DNA of 12,403 bases from Ktedonobacterales bacterium (GCA_025450405.1 JANWHL010000281.1:1-12403), one strand, 5' to 3'. Positions 1 to 7,240 are shown, counted from the first letter of the stretch. Notes: generated from the letters alone by a model not told the origin. Numbers and translations are program-made.

Positions 1-1
1 C

Positions 2-421
2 ATCTCGGCGAGCCAGGGCCACATCGTGCCGACGGCCGTCGCGTACCACGACGGCGACTTCTACGTGGCCAACCTCAACACGTTCCCCACCGTGCCGGGA
101 TCCTCCAAGCTGCTGCGGATCTCGCCGCGCGGCGAAGTCAAAGTCGTCCTCACGGGCCTCACCGCCGTGGTCGGCCTCGCCTTCCACGAGGGCTCGCTCT
201 ACGCGCTGGAGATGAGCACCGCCGCCAACGGCCCGACGCCCGGCAACGGCGCCGTGGTCCGCATCAACGACGACGGCACCACTACCCCCATCATCTCCGG
301 GCTGACCTTCCCCACGGCGATGGCGTTCGGCCCCGACGGCAAGCTCTACATCTCGACCTTCGGGTTCGGCTTCCCGCCGGGCGCGGGCCAGATCGTCCGC
401 GTCACCCTGCCATCCGACTGA
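2..421 (+). CDS. ScyD/ScyE-family beta-propeller protein, 3' end
   Basis: This is the C-terminal 139 codons of a gene that begins before the window; the frame is open from position 2 to the TGA at 419-421. The protein has propeller-blade repeats of the NHL/SMP-30 kind: PTAVAYHDGDFYVANLNTFP, then GLAFHEGSLYALEMS, then AMAFGPDGKLYISTFGFG. The spacing of 'GLT..(V/P)..(L/M)AF..(D)G.LY' fits ScyD/ScyE-family proteins, named after scytonemin-cluster proteins of cyanobacteria but widespread in Chloroflexota and Actinobacteria as probable secreted proteins. The N-terminus is missing, so no signal peptide can be seen. A GTG at 26 lies in frame but is internal, because the upstream codons (ISASQGH) continue the domain. 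Substrate and role are unknown. No sign of scytonemin genes is present. Other six-bladed propeller lactonase-like families remain possible. Confidence 0.75.
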   Translation: MSASQGHIVPTAVAYHDGDFYVANLNTFPTVPGSSKLLRISPRGEVKVVLTGLTAVVGLAFHEGSLYALEMSTAANGPTPGNGAVVRINDDGTTTPIISGLTFPTAMAFGPDGKLYISTFGFGFPPGAGQIVRVTLPSD

Positions 422-511
422 GGCGTCCGCCGGGATGTCCCGGATGACCGCTCGGCGACCAGCGGCCCGACCACTCTGGCGGGCGGGCCGCTGGTCCGTC
501 GCCGCGATGGC

Positions 512-730
512 CCCTCCCGCGAGGAGATCGCGGCATTTCACCTCTCGGGCGCCGCTGCGCGGCACCTGCGCGAACTCCTCGCGCGCAACTCGGCGGGTTC
601 ACTCAACGTCGCGGAGCAACGCGAGCTCGACCAGATGGTGCTTCTGGATGACATCGTCTCGCTGATACGCGCTCGCGTCCAGGGCAGCCTATCGCCGCGG
701 ACCGGATCGGCCGATCCGACCGGCGCATGA
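512..730 (+). pseudogene. Truncated small protein of an HNH-endonuclease cassette
   Basis: Frame 2 encodes PSREEIAAFHLSGAAARHLR, then ELLARNSAGSLNVAEQRELD, then QMVLLDDIVSLIRARVQGSL, ending at TGA 728-730. The pattern 'S.EEI.A...S..A...L..LL.(K/R)N..G.L...E..ELD...LLD..V.L..AR' is what I know from the small protein encoded directly before HNH endonucleases in Chloroflexota, cyanobacteria and planctomycetes; a toxin-antitoxin role has been suspected but I know of no proof. Family members usually start about 60 residues earlier with a ...(I/V)PDDLA...-like segment. Here there is no ATG, GTG or TTG in this frame between the preceding gene's stop at 421 and the domain. Only DVPDDRSA, encoded from 434, might be a scrap of that N-terminus. 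I therefore call it a truncated relic. The ATGA overlap with the next gene supports the pairing. A CTG start at 476 or 491 cannot be excluded. Confidence 0.55.
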
Positions 731-915
731 GCGCCACACCCGTCCCAGGCCCACTTCGCCGCGCCGTCGCGGAGCGCGCCCACCACCGTTGCGCATAGTG
801 TGGTGTCTCCGACGACGCGACAATGACGCCCCATGAGCCCGATCACATCATCGGCGAACAGCAAGGCGGCGCCACCCCGCCGATGCGCGTTGCGGGATCG
901 CGCCCAGCGCGGTAA
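727..915 (+). pseudogene. HNH endonuclease relic with internal amber stop
   Basis: The ATG at 727-729 overlaps the stop of the preceding relic. The frame reads MSATPVPGPLRRAVAERAHH then RCA, TAG (796-798), CGVSDDATMTPHEPDHIIGE then QQGGAT. This matches the start of small HNH endonucleases: 'R..V.ERA..RCEYCG' followed by 'H(E).DHII.E..GG.T'. The amber codon replaces the residue just before the second cysteine of the first CxxC zinc motif, where a tyrosine is common (TAC or TAT to TAG is a single change). After about 876 the expected 'LDNLA.AC..CN..KG' half is not readable in frame; a scrap resembling QRCNLHK can be imagined at about 904-925 in a shifted frame (CAG CGC GGT AAG CTT CAA). The frame closes at TAA 913-915. 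The gene is almost certainly dead. Confidence 0.7.
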
Positions 916-972
916 GCTTCAAGCGTGTGCCCGTGCGCGCATGCGTGCCATCCGGCACGCGCGGTATCCAGT

Positions 973-998
973 GAAAGCCGTATCCGAAAGCCGTACCC
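973..998 (+). repeat. 13-bp tandem duplication before the ABC gene
   Basis: GAAAGCCGTATCC (973-985) is followed directly by GAAAGCCGTACCC (986-998), with one mismatch. The pair lies just before the ATG at 1001. The second copy supplies the only purine-rich stretch (GAAAG) that might act as a weak ribosome-binding site. It is probably a small slippage product. Confidence 0.6.
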
Positions 999-1000
999 GC

Positions 1001-1981
1001 ATGAGTGTGAACCCCATTCCGTCGGCGGCGTCCACGGCCCCGCAGGCGTCCGGCCCCGCCGCGACCATCGATGCCATCGTCGTGGACCGCCTCACCAAGA
1101 CCTATGGCGACCACGTCGCCGTCAACGCGCTCAGCTTCAGCGTGCCGCCGGGGCAGGTCTTCGCCTTGCTCGGCCCCAATGGCGCCGGCAAGACCACCAC
1201 CGTCGAGATCCTCGAGGGCTATCGGGCAGCCGACTCCGGTGTTGTGCGCGTCCTTGGCCTCGACCCGCGCCGCGACGGCGCCGCCCTCAAGCCGCGGATC
1301 GGCGTCATGCTCCAGCAGGACGGGCTATATCCCGGCCTCCAGGCGCGTGAGGTGCTCGACCTCTACGCGCATTTCTTCGACGATCCTGAGGACCCCGGCG
1401 CGCTCATCGAGCGCGTGGGGCTCAGCGACGCCGCGCGCACGCGCTGCCGCCAGCTTTCCGGCGGCCAGAAGCGCCGGCTGGCGCTGGCCGTGGCGCTGGT
1501 GGGCAAGCCCACCCTGCTCTTTCTGGATGAGCCCACCACCGGCATGGATCCCCAGGCCCGCCGCGCCACCTGGGAGATCATCCGCGGCGTCAAGGCGCGC
1601 GGCACCACCGTCCTGCTGACCACGCATTTTATGGACGAGGCCGAGCGCCTGGCCGACCGCGTCGCCATCATCGACAACGGCGCCCTCATCGCGCTGGACA
1701 CCCCGGCCGCCCTCACGCGGATCGAGAGCGGCAACGCCGTGCGCTTCACGGCCACGCCGGGGCTCGACACCGCGGCCCTCGCCGCTCTGCCCTCCGCCGC
1801 CAACGCCTGGGAGGACCAGCCCGGCCGCTACGTGATCGAGACCCAGACGCCGCCGGCGCTGCTGGCCGAGCTGACGACCTGGCTACGCGACCAGGGCGCC
1901 GAGCTGAGCGAGCTGCGCGTCGGCCACGCCTCGCTTGAGGATGTCTTCCTGCGCCTGACCGGAAAGGAGATGCGCGAGTGA
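1001..1981 (+). CDS. ABC-2 type exporter, ATP-binding protein
   Basis: This is a 326-residue ATPase that powers export by the membrane protein encoded immediately downstream. Walker A is GPNGAGKTT (58-66), the Q-loop lies around Q105-Q106 (MLQQDG), the signature is LSGGQ (152-156), Walker B is LLFLDEP (172-178), and the H-loop histidine is H209 in LLTTHFMDEAERLADRV. The C-terminal 80 residues end in LEDVFLRLTGKEM, typical of the DrrA/CcmA-like (daunorubicin-type) exporter ATPases, which have about 300 to 330 residues. The open frame extends back to 833, but that part reads through the HNH relic, so I take the ATG at 1001; only a weak GAAAG precedes it. Residues 1-22 are a non-conserved Pro/Ala/Ser leader. 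Substrate unknown: drug, lipid and antibiotic export are all possible. Confidence 0.9.
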   Translation: MSVNPIPSAASTAPQASGPAATIDAIVVDRLTKTYGDHVAVNALSFSVPPGQVFALLGPNGAGKTTTVEILEGYRAADSGVVRVLGLDPRRDGAALKPRIGVMLQQDGLYPGLQAREVLDLYAHFFDDPEDPGALIERVGLSDAARTRCRQLSGGQKRRLALAVALVGKPTLLFLDEPTTGMDPQARRATWEIIRGVKARGTTVLLTTHFMDEAERLADRVAIIDNGALIALDTPAALTRIESGNAVRFTATPGLDTAALAALPSAANAWEDQPGRYVIETQTPPALLAELTTWLRDQGAELSELRVGHASLEDVFLRLTGKEMRE

Positions 1982-2778
1982 CCACCCCGACCGCCGCGCA
2001 TACGCCGCGCGCCGCCGTGGCCAACCCGGTCGCTTCGCGCGGGCGCTCGCTGGCCCGCGCCGTGCTCGCGCAGACGCGGACCGAGCTGAAGCTCACGCTG
2101 CGGCGCGGCGAGAGCCTGCTGATCACCATCATCGTGCCGGTCGTGCTGCTGGCGTTCTTCGCCTCACTGCGCTTCGTCCCCGCCGGGGCCGGCGCGCCGA
2201 TCACCTACCTGCTGCCGGGCATCCTCGCCCTCGCCATCATGTCCACTGGCATGGTCAGCCTGGGCATTGCCACCGCCTACGAGCGCTATTACGGCGTGCT
2301 CAAACGCCTGGGGAGCTCGCCGCTGCCGCGCGGCGGACTGCTGCTGGCCAAGGGGCTCTCGGTGCTGGGTATCGAGATCGTCCAGACGCTGCTGCTGGTG
2401 GCGCTGGCGATCTTCGGCTACGGCTGGCGCCCGGCGGGCTCGTTCTGGGCGGCGCTGCTGGTCATCGTGCTGGGCTCGGCGGCCTTCGCGGGGCTGGGCA
2501 TGCTGATGGCCGGGGCGCTGCGCGCCGAGGCGACGCTGGCTGGGGCCAATGGCCTCTTCCTGATCTTCCTGATGCTCGGGGGCGGCATTCTGCCCATCGA
2601 TCACCTGCCGGGCTTCCTCCAGGCCACCGCCAGCGTCCTGCCCGCGGCGGCGCTGACGACAGCCCTGCGTGCCGCGATGACCCCCGGCGGCGCGGTCCCG
2701 CTCGGCGCGCTGGCGCTGCTGGCCGGCTGGGCGGTCATCTTCCTCGGCGCCGCCGCTACCACGTTCAAGTGGGAGTGA
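1978..2778 (+). CDS. ABC-2 type exporter, membrane permease
   Basis: This 266-residue polytopic protein is the transmembrane half of the exporter. It starts with GTG at 1978, overlapping the ATPase stop as GTGA, so the two are translationally coupled. Six hydrophobic segments are visible at about 47-64, 76-98, 127-148, 156-180, 190-207 and 242-260. The cytoplasmic stretch YERYYGVLKRLGSSPLPRGG (101-120) followed by LLLAKGLSVLGIE is the hallmark of ABC2_membrane permeases. The C-terminus TTFKWE is also usual for this group. The first 40 residues are cytoplasmic and basic. The stop at 2776-2778 is only 9 bp from the end of the convergent WecA-like gene. Substrate unknown. Confidence 0.9.
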   Translation: MTTPTAAHTPRAAVANPVASRGRSLARAVLAQTRTELKLTLRRGESLLITIIVPVVLLAFFASLRFVPAGAGAPITYLLPGILALAIMSTGMVSLGIATAYERYYGVLKRLGSSPLPRGGLLLAKGLSVLGIEIVQTLLLVALAIFGYGWRPAGSFWAALLVIVLGSAAFAGLGMLMAGALRAEATLAGANGLFLIFLMLGGGILPIDHLPGFLQATASVLPAAALTTALRAAMTPGGAVPLGALALLAGWAVIFLGAAATTFKWE

Positions 2779-2787
2779 GGCGCCGTC

Positions 2788-4062
2788 CTACCCGGTTGGC
2801 AGCGGCACTTGGTGTCGTGCGATTGCGGCCGTGCCTACGGGCACCGCGTGGTCATGCGTATGCGAGGTGGACAGCGGCGTCGCATCCTCCGGGGTCTCCA
2901 GCGCGGACGCCGATGTGGCACGCCCGCGTGCCGCCAGCCACGCCCGATACCGTGGCGCCACCAGCAACACGACGGCCAGCGCCGCGCTCGCGAGCGCGAG
3001 TCCCAGCGGCGGCAGCACCCAGGCGAGCGGCGACCACCCCGCCAGGTGGACCTGGAGATAGGCACCCAGGATCGTCAGCCCGCCGAACGCGGCGGTGATC
3101 CCGTAGAAGAGCAGGGCGATCTGGCGCTGGGTGAACCCGCCGGCCAGCAGCCGGTGGTGCAGGTGCGAGCGGTCGAAGCGCAGCGGCGAGTGTCCGTGGC
3201 GCGCGCGGCGCGCGATCACGCGCGCGGTGTCGAGGATCGGTAGGGCCATCAACAGCAGCATCGTCGCCAGCTTCGCGCCGCCAAAGTTGGCCAGCACCGC
3301 CAGCGCCAGCCCCAGGAACATCGCGCCGCTGTCGCCCATGAAGATGCGCGCGGGGTGCCAGTTGAGCGGGAGGAAGCCGATCACCGCGCCGGCGAGGATG
3401 GCGCAGAGCAGCGCTGGGCCGGGCTGCCCCAGCACGGCGCTGATGACCGCCATCACCGTGGCGGCGATCGCCACCACGCCCCCGGCCAGCCCGTCCGAGC
3501 CGTCCAGCCAGTTGACCGTGTTCATCATGCCGACGACCCAGAACCAGGTGAAGGGCACGGCCACCCAGAGCGGCAGGAAGGCCCGGCCCTGGTCCGCCGC
3601 GACCAGCGGGTTGTGGATGACGGCGATCAGCGTGCCCTCGGCGCCGGGGAACATCACCACCAGCGCCGCCAGCGTCTGCGTGCCCAGCTTCGCCCACGGC
3701 GGCATCCCGCGCACGTCGTCATAGGCCATTGCCGCCACCACCAGCACCCCGGCCGCGATCAGTCCCGCGAAGACGCGCGCGTCAGCGGCACCGTTGGGGC
3801 GGAAGAAGATCAGCGCGACGGTGAGGAACGCGACGAAGATGGCGATCCCACCCAGGCGCGGCACCGGGCGGGTGTGGACCCGCCGCGGCTCGGGCTGGTC
3901 GAGCCAGCCGCGCCAGACGCAGAAGCGCGCCACGACCAGACTCAGTCCCAACGTCAGCGTCGCCGCCAGTCCGGCGGCGATTCCCGCTTCCACCAGTGGC
4001 GGCATCGGATTCGCCAGCACATGGCCCGCCGCCGCTCCCGGTCCCATGATCACGCCACGCAT
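2788..4062 (-). CDS. Polyprenyl-phosphate sugar-1-phosphate transferase (WecA/TagO/MraY family)
   Basis: This 424-residue integral membrane enzyme is predicted to move a UDP-sugar phosphate, probably GlcNAc-1-P, onto undecaprenyl phosphate, the first step of wall, teichoic or O-antigen polymer assembly. Family motifs are complete: YDDVRGMPPWAKLGTQ with D115-D116; NTVNWLDGSDGLAGG (181-195); PARIFMGDSGAMFLG with D244; and the HLHHR loop (300-304). The HLHH form and the RVHTRPVPRLGG N-terminus point to WecA/TagO rather than MraY itself. About ten or eleven hydrophobic segments are seen. Residues 371-424 form a polar, His-containing tail beyond the last membrane segment. I chose ATG 4062 because GGGAGG lies 5 nt upstream; the frame is also open from ATG 4086, giving 432 residues. 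That ribosome-binding site lies inside a 15-bp inverted repeat. Confidence 0.9.
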   Translation of the reverse strand: MRGVIMGPGAAAGHVLANPMPPLVEAGIAAGLAATLTLGLSLVVARFCVWRGWLDQPEPRRVHTRPVPRLGGIAIFVAFLTVALIFFRPNGAADARVFAGLIAAGVLVVAAMAYDDVRGMPPWAKLGTQTLAALVVMFPGAEGTLIAVIHNPLVAADQGRAFLPLWVAVPFTWFWVVGMMNTVNWLDGSDGLAGGVVAIAATVMAVISAVLGQPGPALLCAILAGAVIGFLPLNWHPARIFMGDSGAMFLGLALAVLANFGGAKLATMLLLMALPILDTARVIARRARHGHSPLRFDRSHLHHRLLAGGFTQRQIALLFYGITAAFGGLTILGAYLQVHLAGWSPLAWVLPPLGLALASAALAVVLLVAPRYRAWLAARGRATSASALETPEDATPLSTSHTHDHAVPVGTAAIARHQVPLPTG

Positions 4063-4064
4063 AC

Positions 4065-4117
4065 GCGCCTCCCGGGACCGCGGCATTTCATGCCAGGGTT
4101 ATGGTCCCGGGAGGCGC
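4065..4117 (-). promoter_or_regulatory. Perfect 15-bp inverted repeat covering the WecA-like gene's Shine-Dalgarno
   Basis: On the minus strand GCGCCTCCCGGGACC (4117 to 4103) is followed, after a 23-nt loop, by its exact complement GGTCCCGGGAGGCGC (4079 to 4065). The loop holds a second small hairpin, GGCAT-GAA-ATGCC (4094-4082). The 3' arm contains GGGAGG (4073-4068), the likely ribosome-binding site for ATG 4062, and the alternative ATG 4086 lies in the loop. The folded RNA would hide the start region. No T-run follows, so an intrinsic terminator for the upstream acyltransferase gene is less likely. The repeat is seen directly; a regulatory role is inference. Confidence 0.6.
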
Positions 4118-4162
4118 AAAGCATGTGGCATACCGTTCGGCGACGGCCGCCCAAAGCGCTGG

Positions 4163-4915
4163 CTAGTTCTCCGACGTCTCGGCGGTCTCGGGCTGCTCCA
4201 CCGCCAGATAATCCAGCCCGCTGGCCTCAGAGTCCGTGGTGGTGGCGGCAGAGGCGGCGAGGGCGGCGACCTCTTCGGCGTAGACGCCGCGGTACTCGGG
4301 GGGCAGCATCGACGCGATGCGCAGCATGATCATGTTGATGCCGCGCTCCACATCCTCGCGTCCGTGGCCGGGGCCGCTCCGGGTGAGGGTGAACGGCTTG
4401 CCATAGACGATATGCACCGTGGGGCGGAACGGGCCGTAGTGGAGACCCCGCAGCGCCTTCTCGGTGCCCCAGATCGCCACCGGCACGATCGGTGCGCCGC
4501 TCCGCAGGGCGATCAACGCCACACCCGACTTCCCCTCCATGAGGACGCCGGTGCCACTTCGGTGCCCCTCGGGCATGATGCACAGGACCTGCCCGGCGGT
4601 CACCACATCCATCGCCTGGCGCAGCGCCTCGCGGTCGCCCTCGCCGCGGCGCACCGGGAAGGCGCCCAGCAGCCGGTAGTAGCCGCCCAGGACGGGCATC
4701 TCAAAGAGCTCGGCCTTGCCCATCAGGTGGACACGGCGCGGGCAGGGCACCGTGACGGTGAGGATGTCCATCCAGTTGATGTGGTTGGACGCCAGAATGA
4801 CCGGCCCCGTGGCCGGGATGTTCTCCACTCCCTCCGCGCGCAGATCCTCGATCACCGCCGTGAGTCCGGCCAGGTAGATGCGTGAGAGATCGTAGAGAAG
4901 CTTATGCTCTTTCAT
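4163..4915 (-). CDS. plsC: 1-acyl-sn-glycerol-3-phosphate acyltransferase (PlsC family)
   Basis: This 250-residue acyltransferase is predicted to acylate lysophosphatidate to phosphatidate at the membrane in phospholipid synthesis. Block I is SNHINWMD with the catalytic H45 and D50 (HX4D); block II is GAFPVRRGEGD (84-94); block III is IMPEGHRSGTG (113-123), where the usual T of PEGTRS is H118; block IV is APIVPVAIWG (141-150). The frame is open back to 4957, but I take ATG 4915 (MKEHKLLYDLSRIYL), which overlaps the 3' end of cmk by 14 bp and has GGGG 8 nt upstream. cmk-plsC adjacency is common in bacteria. The last 35 residues are an acidic, low-complexity tail (TTTDSEASG...ETAETSEN). Other PlsC-superfamily acyltransferases cannot be excluded. 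Confidence 0.88.
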   Translation of the reverse strand: MKEHKLLYDLSRIYLAGLTAVIEDLRAEGVENIPATGPVILASNHINWMDILTVTVPCPRRVHLMGKAELFEMPVLGGYYRLLGAFPVRRGEGDREALRQAMDVVTAGQVLCIMPEGHRSGTGVLMEGKSGVALIALRSGAPIVPVAIWGTEKALRGLHYGPFRPTVHIVYGKPFTLTRSGPGHGREDVERGINMIMLRIASMLPPEYRGVYAEEVAALAASAATTTDSEASGLDYLAVEQPETAETSEN

Positions 4916-5597
4916 GGTCTTGCCCCAGCATGGCGAGAATCTCCGCCACCACATCATCGGCCTGCATCACGTCAGTGTGGATCACCACCGCGTCGTCCGC
5001 GCGGCGCATCTGAGCGGCATCCAGGGCATCGCGCCGCGCCAGCTCGTCGCGCACCTGCTCGTAGCTCGGCGCCTGGGATCCCAGTTGATGCGCAAGGTCT
5101 CCATGCCGACGCCGCGCCCGCTCGTCCACCGAGACCTCCAGGTAGATCTTGAGGTCAGCATCCGGCAGCACCACCGTCCCAATGTCGCGCCCCACCATCA
5201 CCACCCCGCGCTCGTCGGCCAGCGCCCGCTGCTGCCCGCGGATCGCCTGGCGCACGCCAGGGTGGGCCGAGACACGCGAGACGTTGGCCTCCACGGCGGG
5301 TGTGCGCAGCTCGCCGGTGATGTCGCGCCCGTCCAGCCGCACGGTATACTGGCGGCCGTCCGCGACGGTCGGGGGCAGCACCTGGATCCGTGCCCCCTCC
5401 GCCAGCCGCGTGAGCGCCGCGCCATCGGCGGGATCGACCGCGTGCGCGAGGGCGAGCACGGTCAAGGCGCGGTAGAACGCGCCGGTATCGACATATGAGT
5501 AGCCCAGGCGCCGTGCCAGGCGCTCGCCGATGGTGCTCTTGCCCGACCCGGCCGGCCCATCGATGGCGATCCGCAGGTGCGCGCGCACGGGTCCCAT
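4902..5597 (-). CDS. cmk: Cytidylate kinase
   Basis: This 231-residue cytosolic kinase phosphorylates CMP and dCMP to the diphosphates with ATP. The P-loop is GPAGSGKST (14-22), followed by SYVDTGAFYRALT (34-46; many homologues have M for F41). The CMP-binding insert is GRDITGELRTPAVEANVSRV (90-109). The conserved GRDIGTVVLPDADLKIYLEV (136-155) and DERARRR (158-164) follow, then RDALDAAQMRRADDAVVIHT (189-208). Length matches the bacterial family (about 220-230). The start ATG 5597 has AAGGGA about 9 nt upstream. It has its own strong-looking promoter, and plsC overlaps its 3' end by 14 bp, so both should be one transcript. Confidence 0.95.
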   Translation of the reverse strand: MGPVRAHLRIAIDGPAGSGKSTIGERLARRLGYSYVDTGAFYRALTVLALAHAVDPADGAALTRLAEGARIQVLPPTVADGRQYTVRLDGRDITGELRTPAVEANVSRVSAHPGVRQAIRGQQRALADERGVVMVGRDIGTVVLPDADLKIYLEVSVDERARRRHGDLAHQLGSQAPSYEQVRDELARRDALDAAQMRRADDAVVIHTDVMQADDVVAEILAMLGQDHERA

Positions 5598-5674
5598 CGG
5601 TCGCGGTCCCTTCGCGGCGGGCGCCCGGATGTGTCACCGCCCTGGTGTATCCCGGCCGCCCGCCCTCACTCGGC

Positions 5675-5704
5675 ATTATAGCAGCCACACGGGTATCCGC
5701 TCAA
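5675..5704 (-). promoter_or_regulatory. Sigma70-type promoter for cmk-plsC
   Basis: On the minus strand, a perfect -10 box TATAAT (5680-5675) is preceded by TG in extended -10 form (TGCTATAAT). TTGAGC (5704-5699) lies 18 bp further upstream and shares TTGA with the -35 consensus. The predicted start of transcription near 5668 leaves about 70 nt of leader before the cmk ATG. In DNA this GC-rich a perfect TATAAT in the right place is unlikely to be chance. Confidence 0.65.
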
Positions 5705-5721
5705 CTGGCGAAAGTGCGCGC

Positions 5722-7182
5722 TCATCGCGCGGCCAATCCCGATGTGGGGGCCGATGTGGGCGTCTCGGCGCTTGCCATCGTCGCGATCGGGAGCGTGAAG
5801 GCGAAGGTGCTCCCCCGCCCGAGTTGGCTCTCGGCCCAGATCGCGCCGCCATGCAGATCCACCAGGTGCCGGGCGATCGCGAGCCCCAGCCCCGTTCCCG
5901 CCGCCCCCTGCGCCTGGGCGGAGGTCGGATTATCCACATCCGTTGCGTCCGCCGGGGCCGCGGCGTCGGAGCCGGTGGTCGGATCCGCACCTGGGTCCGC
6001 TGGTAGATCAGGGAGCCGCGCGCGCGAACGGTCCACCTTGAAGAACCGCTCGAAGACGCGCGACAGATCGGCCGCGGCGATGCCGATCCCGGTGTCGCGC
6101 ACGCGCACGACCAGCAGCGGGCCGTCGGCGGACGCGCGCGCGGCGGGAGCCAGCGCGCTCGCCACGCGATGCCCGCCGCGGGGTACGCCACTATGCGCGG
6201 CGGCGGGAAGCGCCGCGGCATCCGCGCTGGCGGCGGAGACTATCACCTGGCCGCCCTCCGGTGTGTACTTGATGGCATTGTCCACGAGGTTCGTCAGCAC
6301 CTCGGCGATCCGGCTACCGTCGGCGTCGGCGTCGGGCAGGTCGGTGGCCATCTCGGTGTGGAGGGCGACCCCGCGGCGCGCGGCCAGGGGCGCCATACGC
6401 TCCAACACCACCTCGGTGAGGCCGGCGAGGTCGGTGGGCTCGCGCTCCAGTTGAATCTTGCCTGACTCGATACGCGAGAGCTCCAGCAACTCCGCGACCA
6501 GTTGTGTGAGGTGATCCACCCGCTCCGTGATCCGCGCCGCGAAGCCCGGGACCGCCTCTGGGTCTTCAGTGACCGCGCGGCGCAGCGTCTCGGCGAGCAG
6601 GCTGGTGGCGGCGAGCGGGGTGCGCAGCTCGTGCGACACGTGGGCCACGAAGTCGCGCCGGATGGTCTCGAGGCGGCGCAGGCCGGTCAGGTCCTCGATG
6701 GTCATGATCAGGTGGGTGATCGGCGCATTGACGCCCGCCGACACCTTGCGCACGGGGATGACCACAACGTGCCAGGTGGCATCGTCGGCCGGCCGCTGGA
6801 AGGTGATGTCCTGGGTGCGTCCGGTCCGCGCGGCCTCCAGCAGTCCGTGGATGGTGTCGTAGTCCTGGACGACGGCACCCGCCGCCCGCCCGATGACCTG
6901 CTCCGGGGTCAGATCCACGAGATCGAGGGCGCCGCGGTTGGCGGCGACGACCACGCGATGGGTGTCGGTGACGAAGACGGGATAGGGGATCGCCTCTAGC
7001 AGTCCGGCGAAGAGCTCGTGCAGGTCGGCGCTCCGGGCCTCGTGCCGGTCCGCCAGCACCCGCAGCCCGGCCATCTCGGCCATCGCCGTGACCCACCGCG
7101 CGCGCCACCACACCAGCAGAGCGACGACGCCCGCCGCGCCCGCGACGAGCAGGCTCACCAGGATGACGAGCGCCGCGTTCAC
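5722..7182 (-). CDS. PhoR/SenX3-type sensor histidine kinase with an extended ATP lid
   Basis: This 486-residue membrane-anchored kinase has one N-terminal membrane segment (about 4-26), a coiled linker, and a PAS domain at about 55-165 (ELFAGLLEAIPYPVFVTDTH...). The dimerisation domain has phospho-acceptor H184 in FVAHVSHELRTPL. The ATPase domain has N302 in NLVDNAIKYTPEGG, G1 DTGIGI (363-368), the F-box FERFFKVDRS, and G2 GTGLGLA (429-435). There is no extracytoplasmic sensor domain, so the signal is probably cytosolic or at the membrane. Two Ala/Pro/Asp-rich inserts stand out: about 318-354 before the G1 strand, and about 388-428 in the ATP lid. The GTG start at 7182 has GGGAGG about 7-8 nt upstream. 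No response regulator is adjacent, so it is an orphan here. Its stop is 124 bp from cmk, which has its own promoter. Confidence 0.9.
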   Translation of the reverse strand: MNAALVILVSLLVAGAAGVVALLVWWRARWVTAMAEMAGLRVLADRHEARSADLHELFAGLLEAIPYPVFVTDTHRVVVAANRGALDLVDLTPEQVIGRAAGAVVQDYDTIHGLLEAARTGRTQDITFQRPADDATWHVVVIPVRKVSAGVNAPITHLIMTIEDLTGLRRLETIRRDFVAHVSHELRTPLAATSLLAETLRRAVTEDPEAVPGFAARITERVDHLTQLVAELLELSRIESGKIQLEREPTDLAGLTEVVLERMAPLAARRGVALHTEMATDLPDADADGSRIAEVLTNLVDNAIKYTPEGGQVIVSAASADAAALPAAAHSGVPRGGHRVASALAPAARASADGPLLVVRVRDTGIGIAAADLSRVFERFFKVDRSRARLPDLPADPGADPTTGSDAAAPADATDVDNPTSAQAQGAAGTGLGLAIARHLVDLHGGAIWAESQLGRGSTFAFTLPIATMASAETPTSAPTSGLAAR

Positions 7183-7240
7183 CGGACACCTCCCGCTCCG
7201 TTGATCGAATCGCCGTGACCCCTCTACCCGTTCACGCTGT

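Noticed and set aside
833..1000. N-terminal extension of the ABC ATPase back to the ATG at 833
   Set aside because: The extra 56 residues read through the HNH relic in another frame and are Arg/Ala-rich; the conserved domain begins after ATG 1001.
4065..4117. Inverted repeat read as insertion-sequence ends
   Set aside because: The arms are only 23 bp apart and nothing transposase-like or target-duplication-like flanks them.
3355..4885. Long plus-strand open frames opposite the WecA-like and PlsC genes
   Set aside because: They are His/Arg/Gln-rich mirror frames typical of high-GC DNA, opposite genes with complete catalytic motifs.
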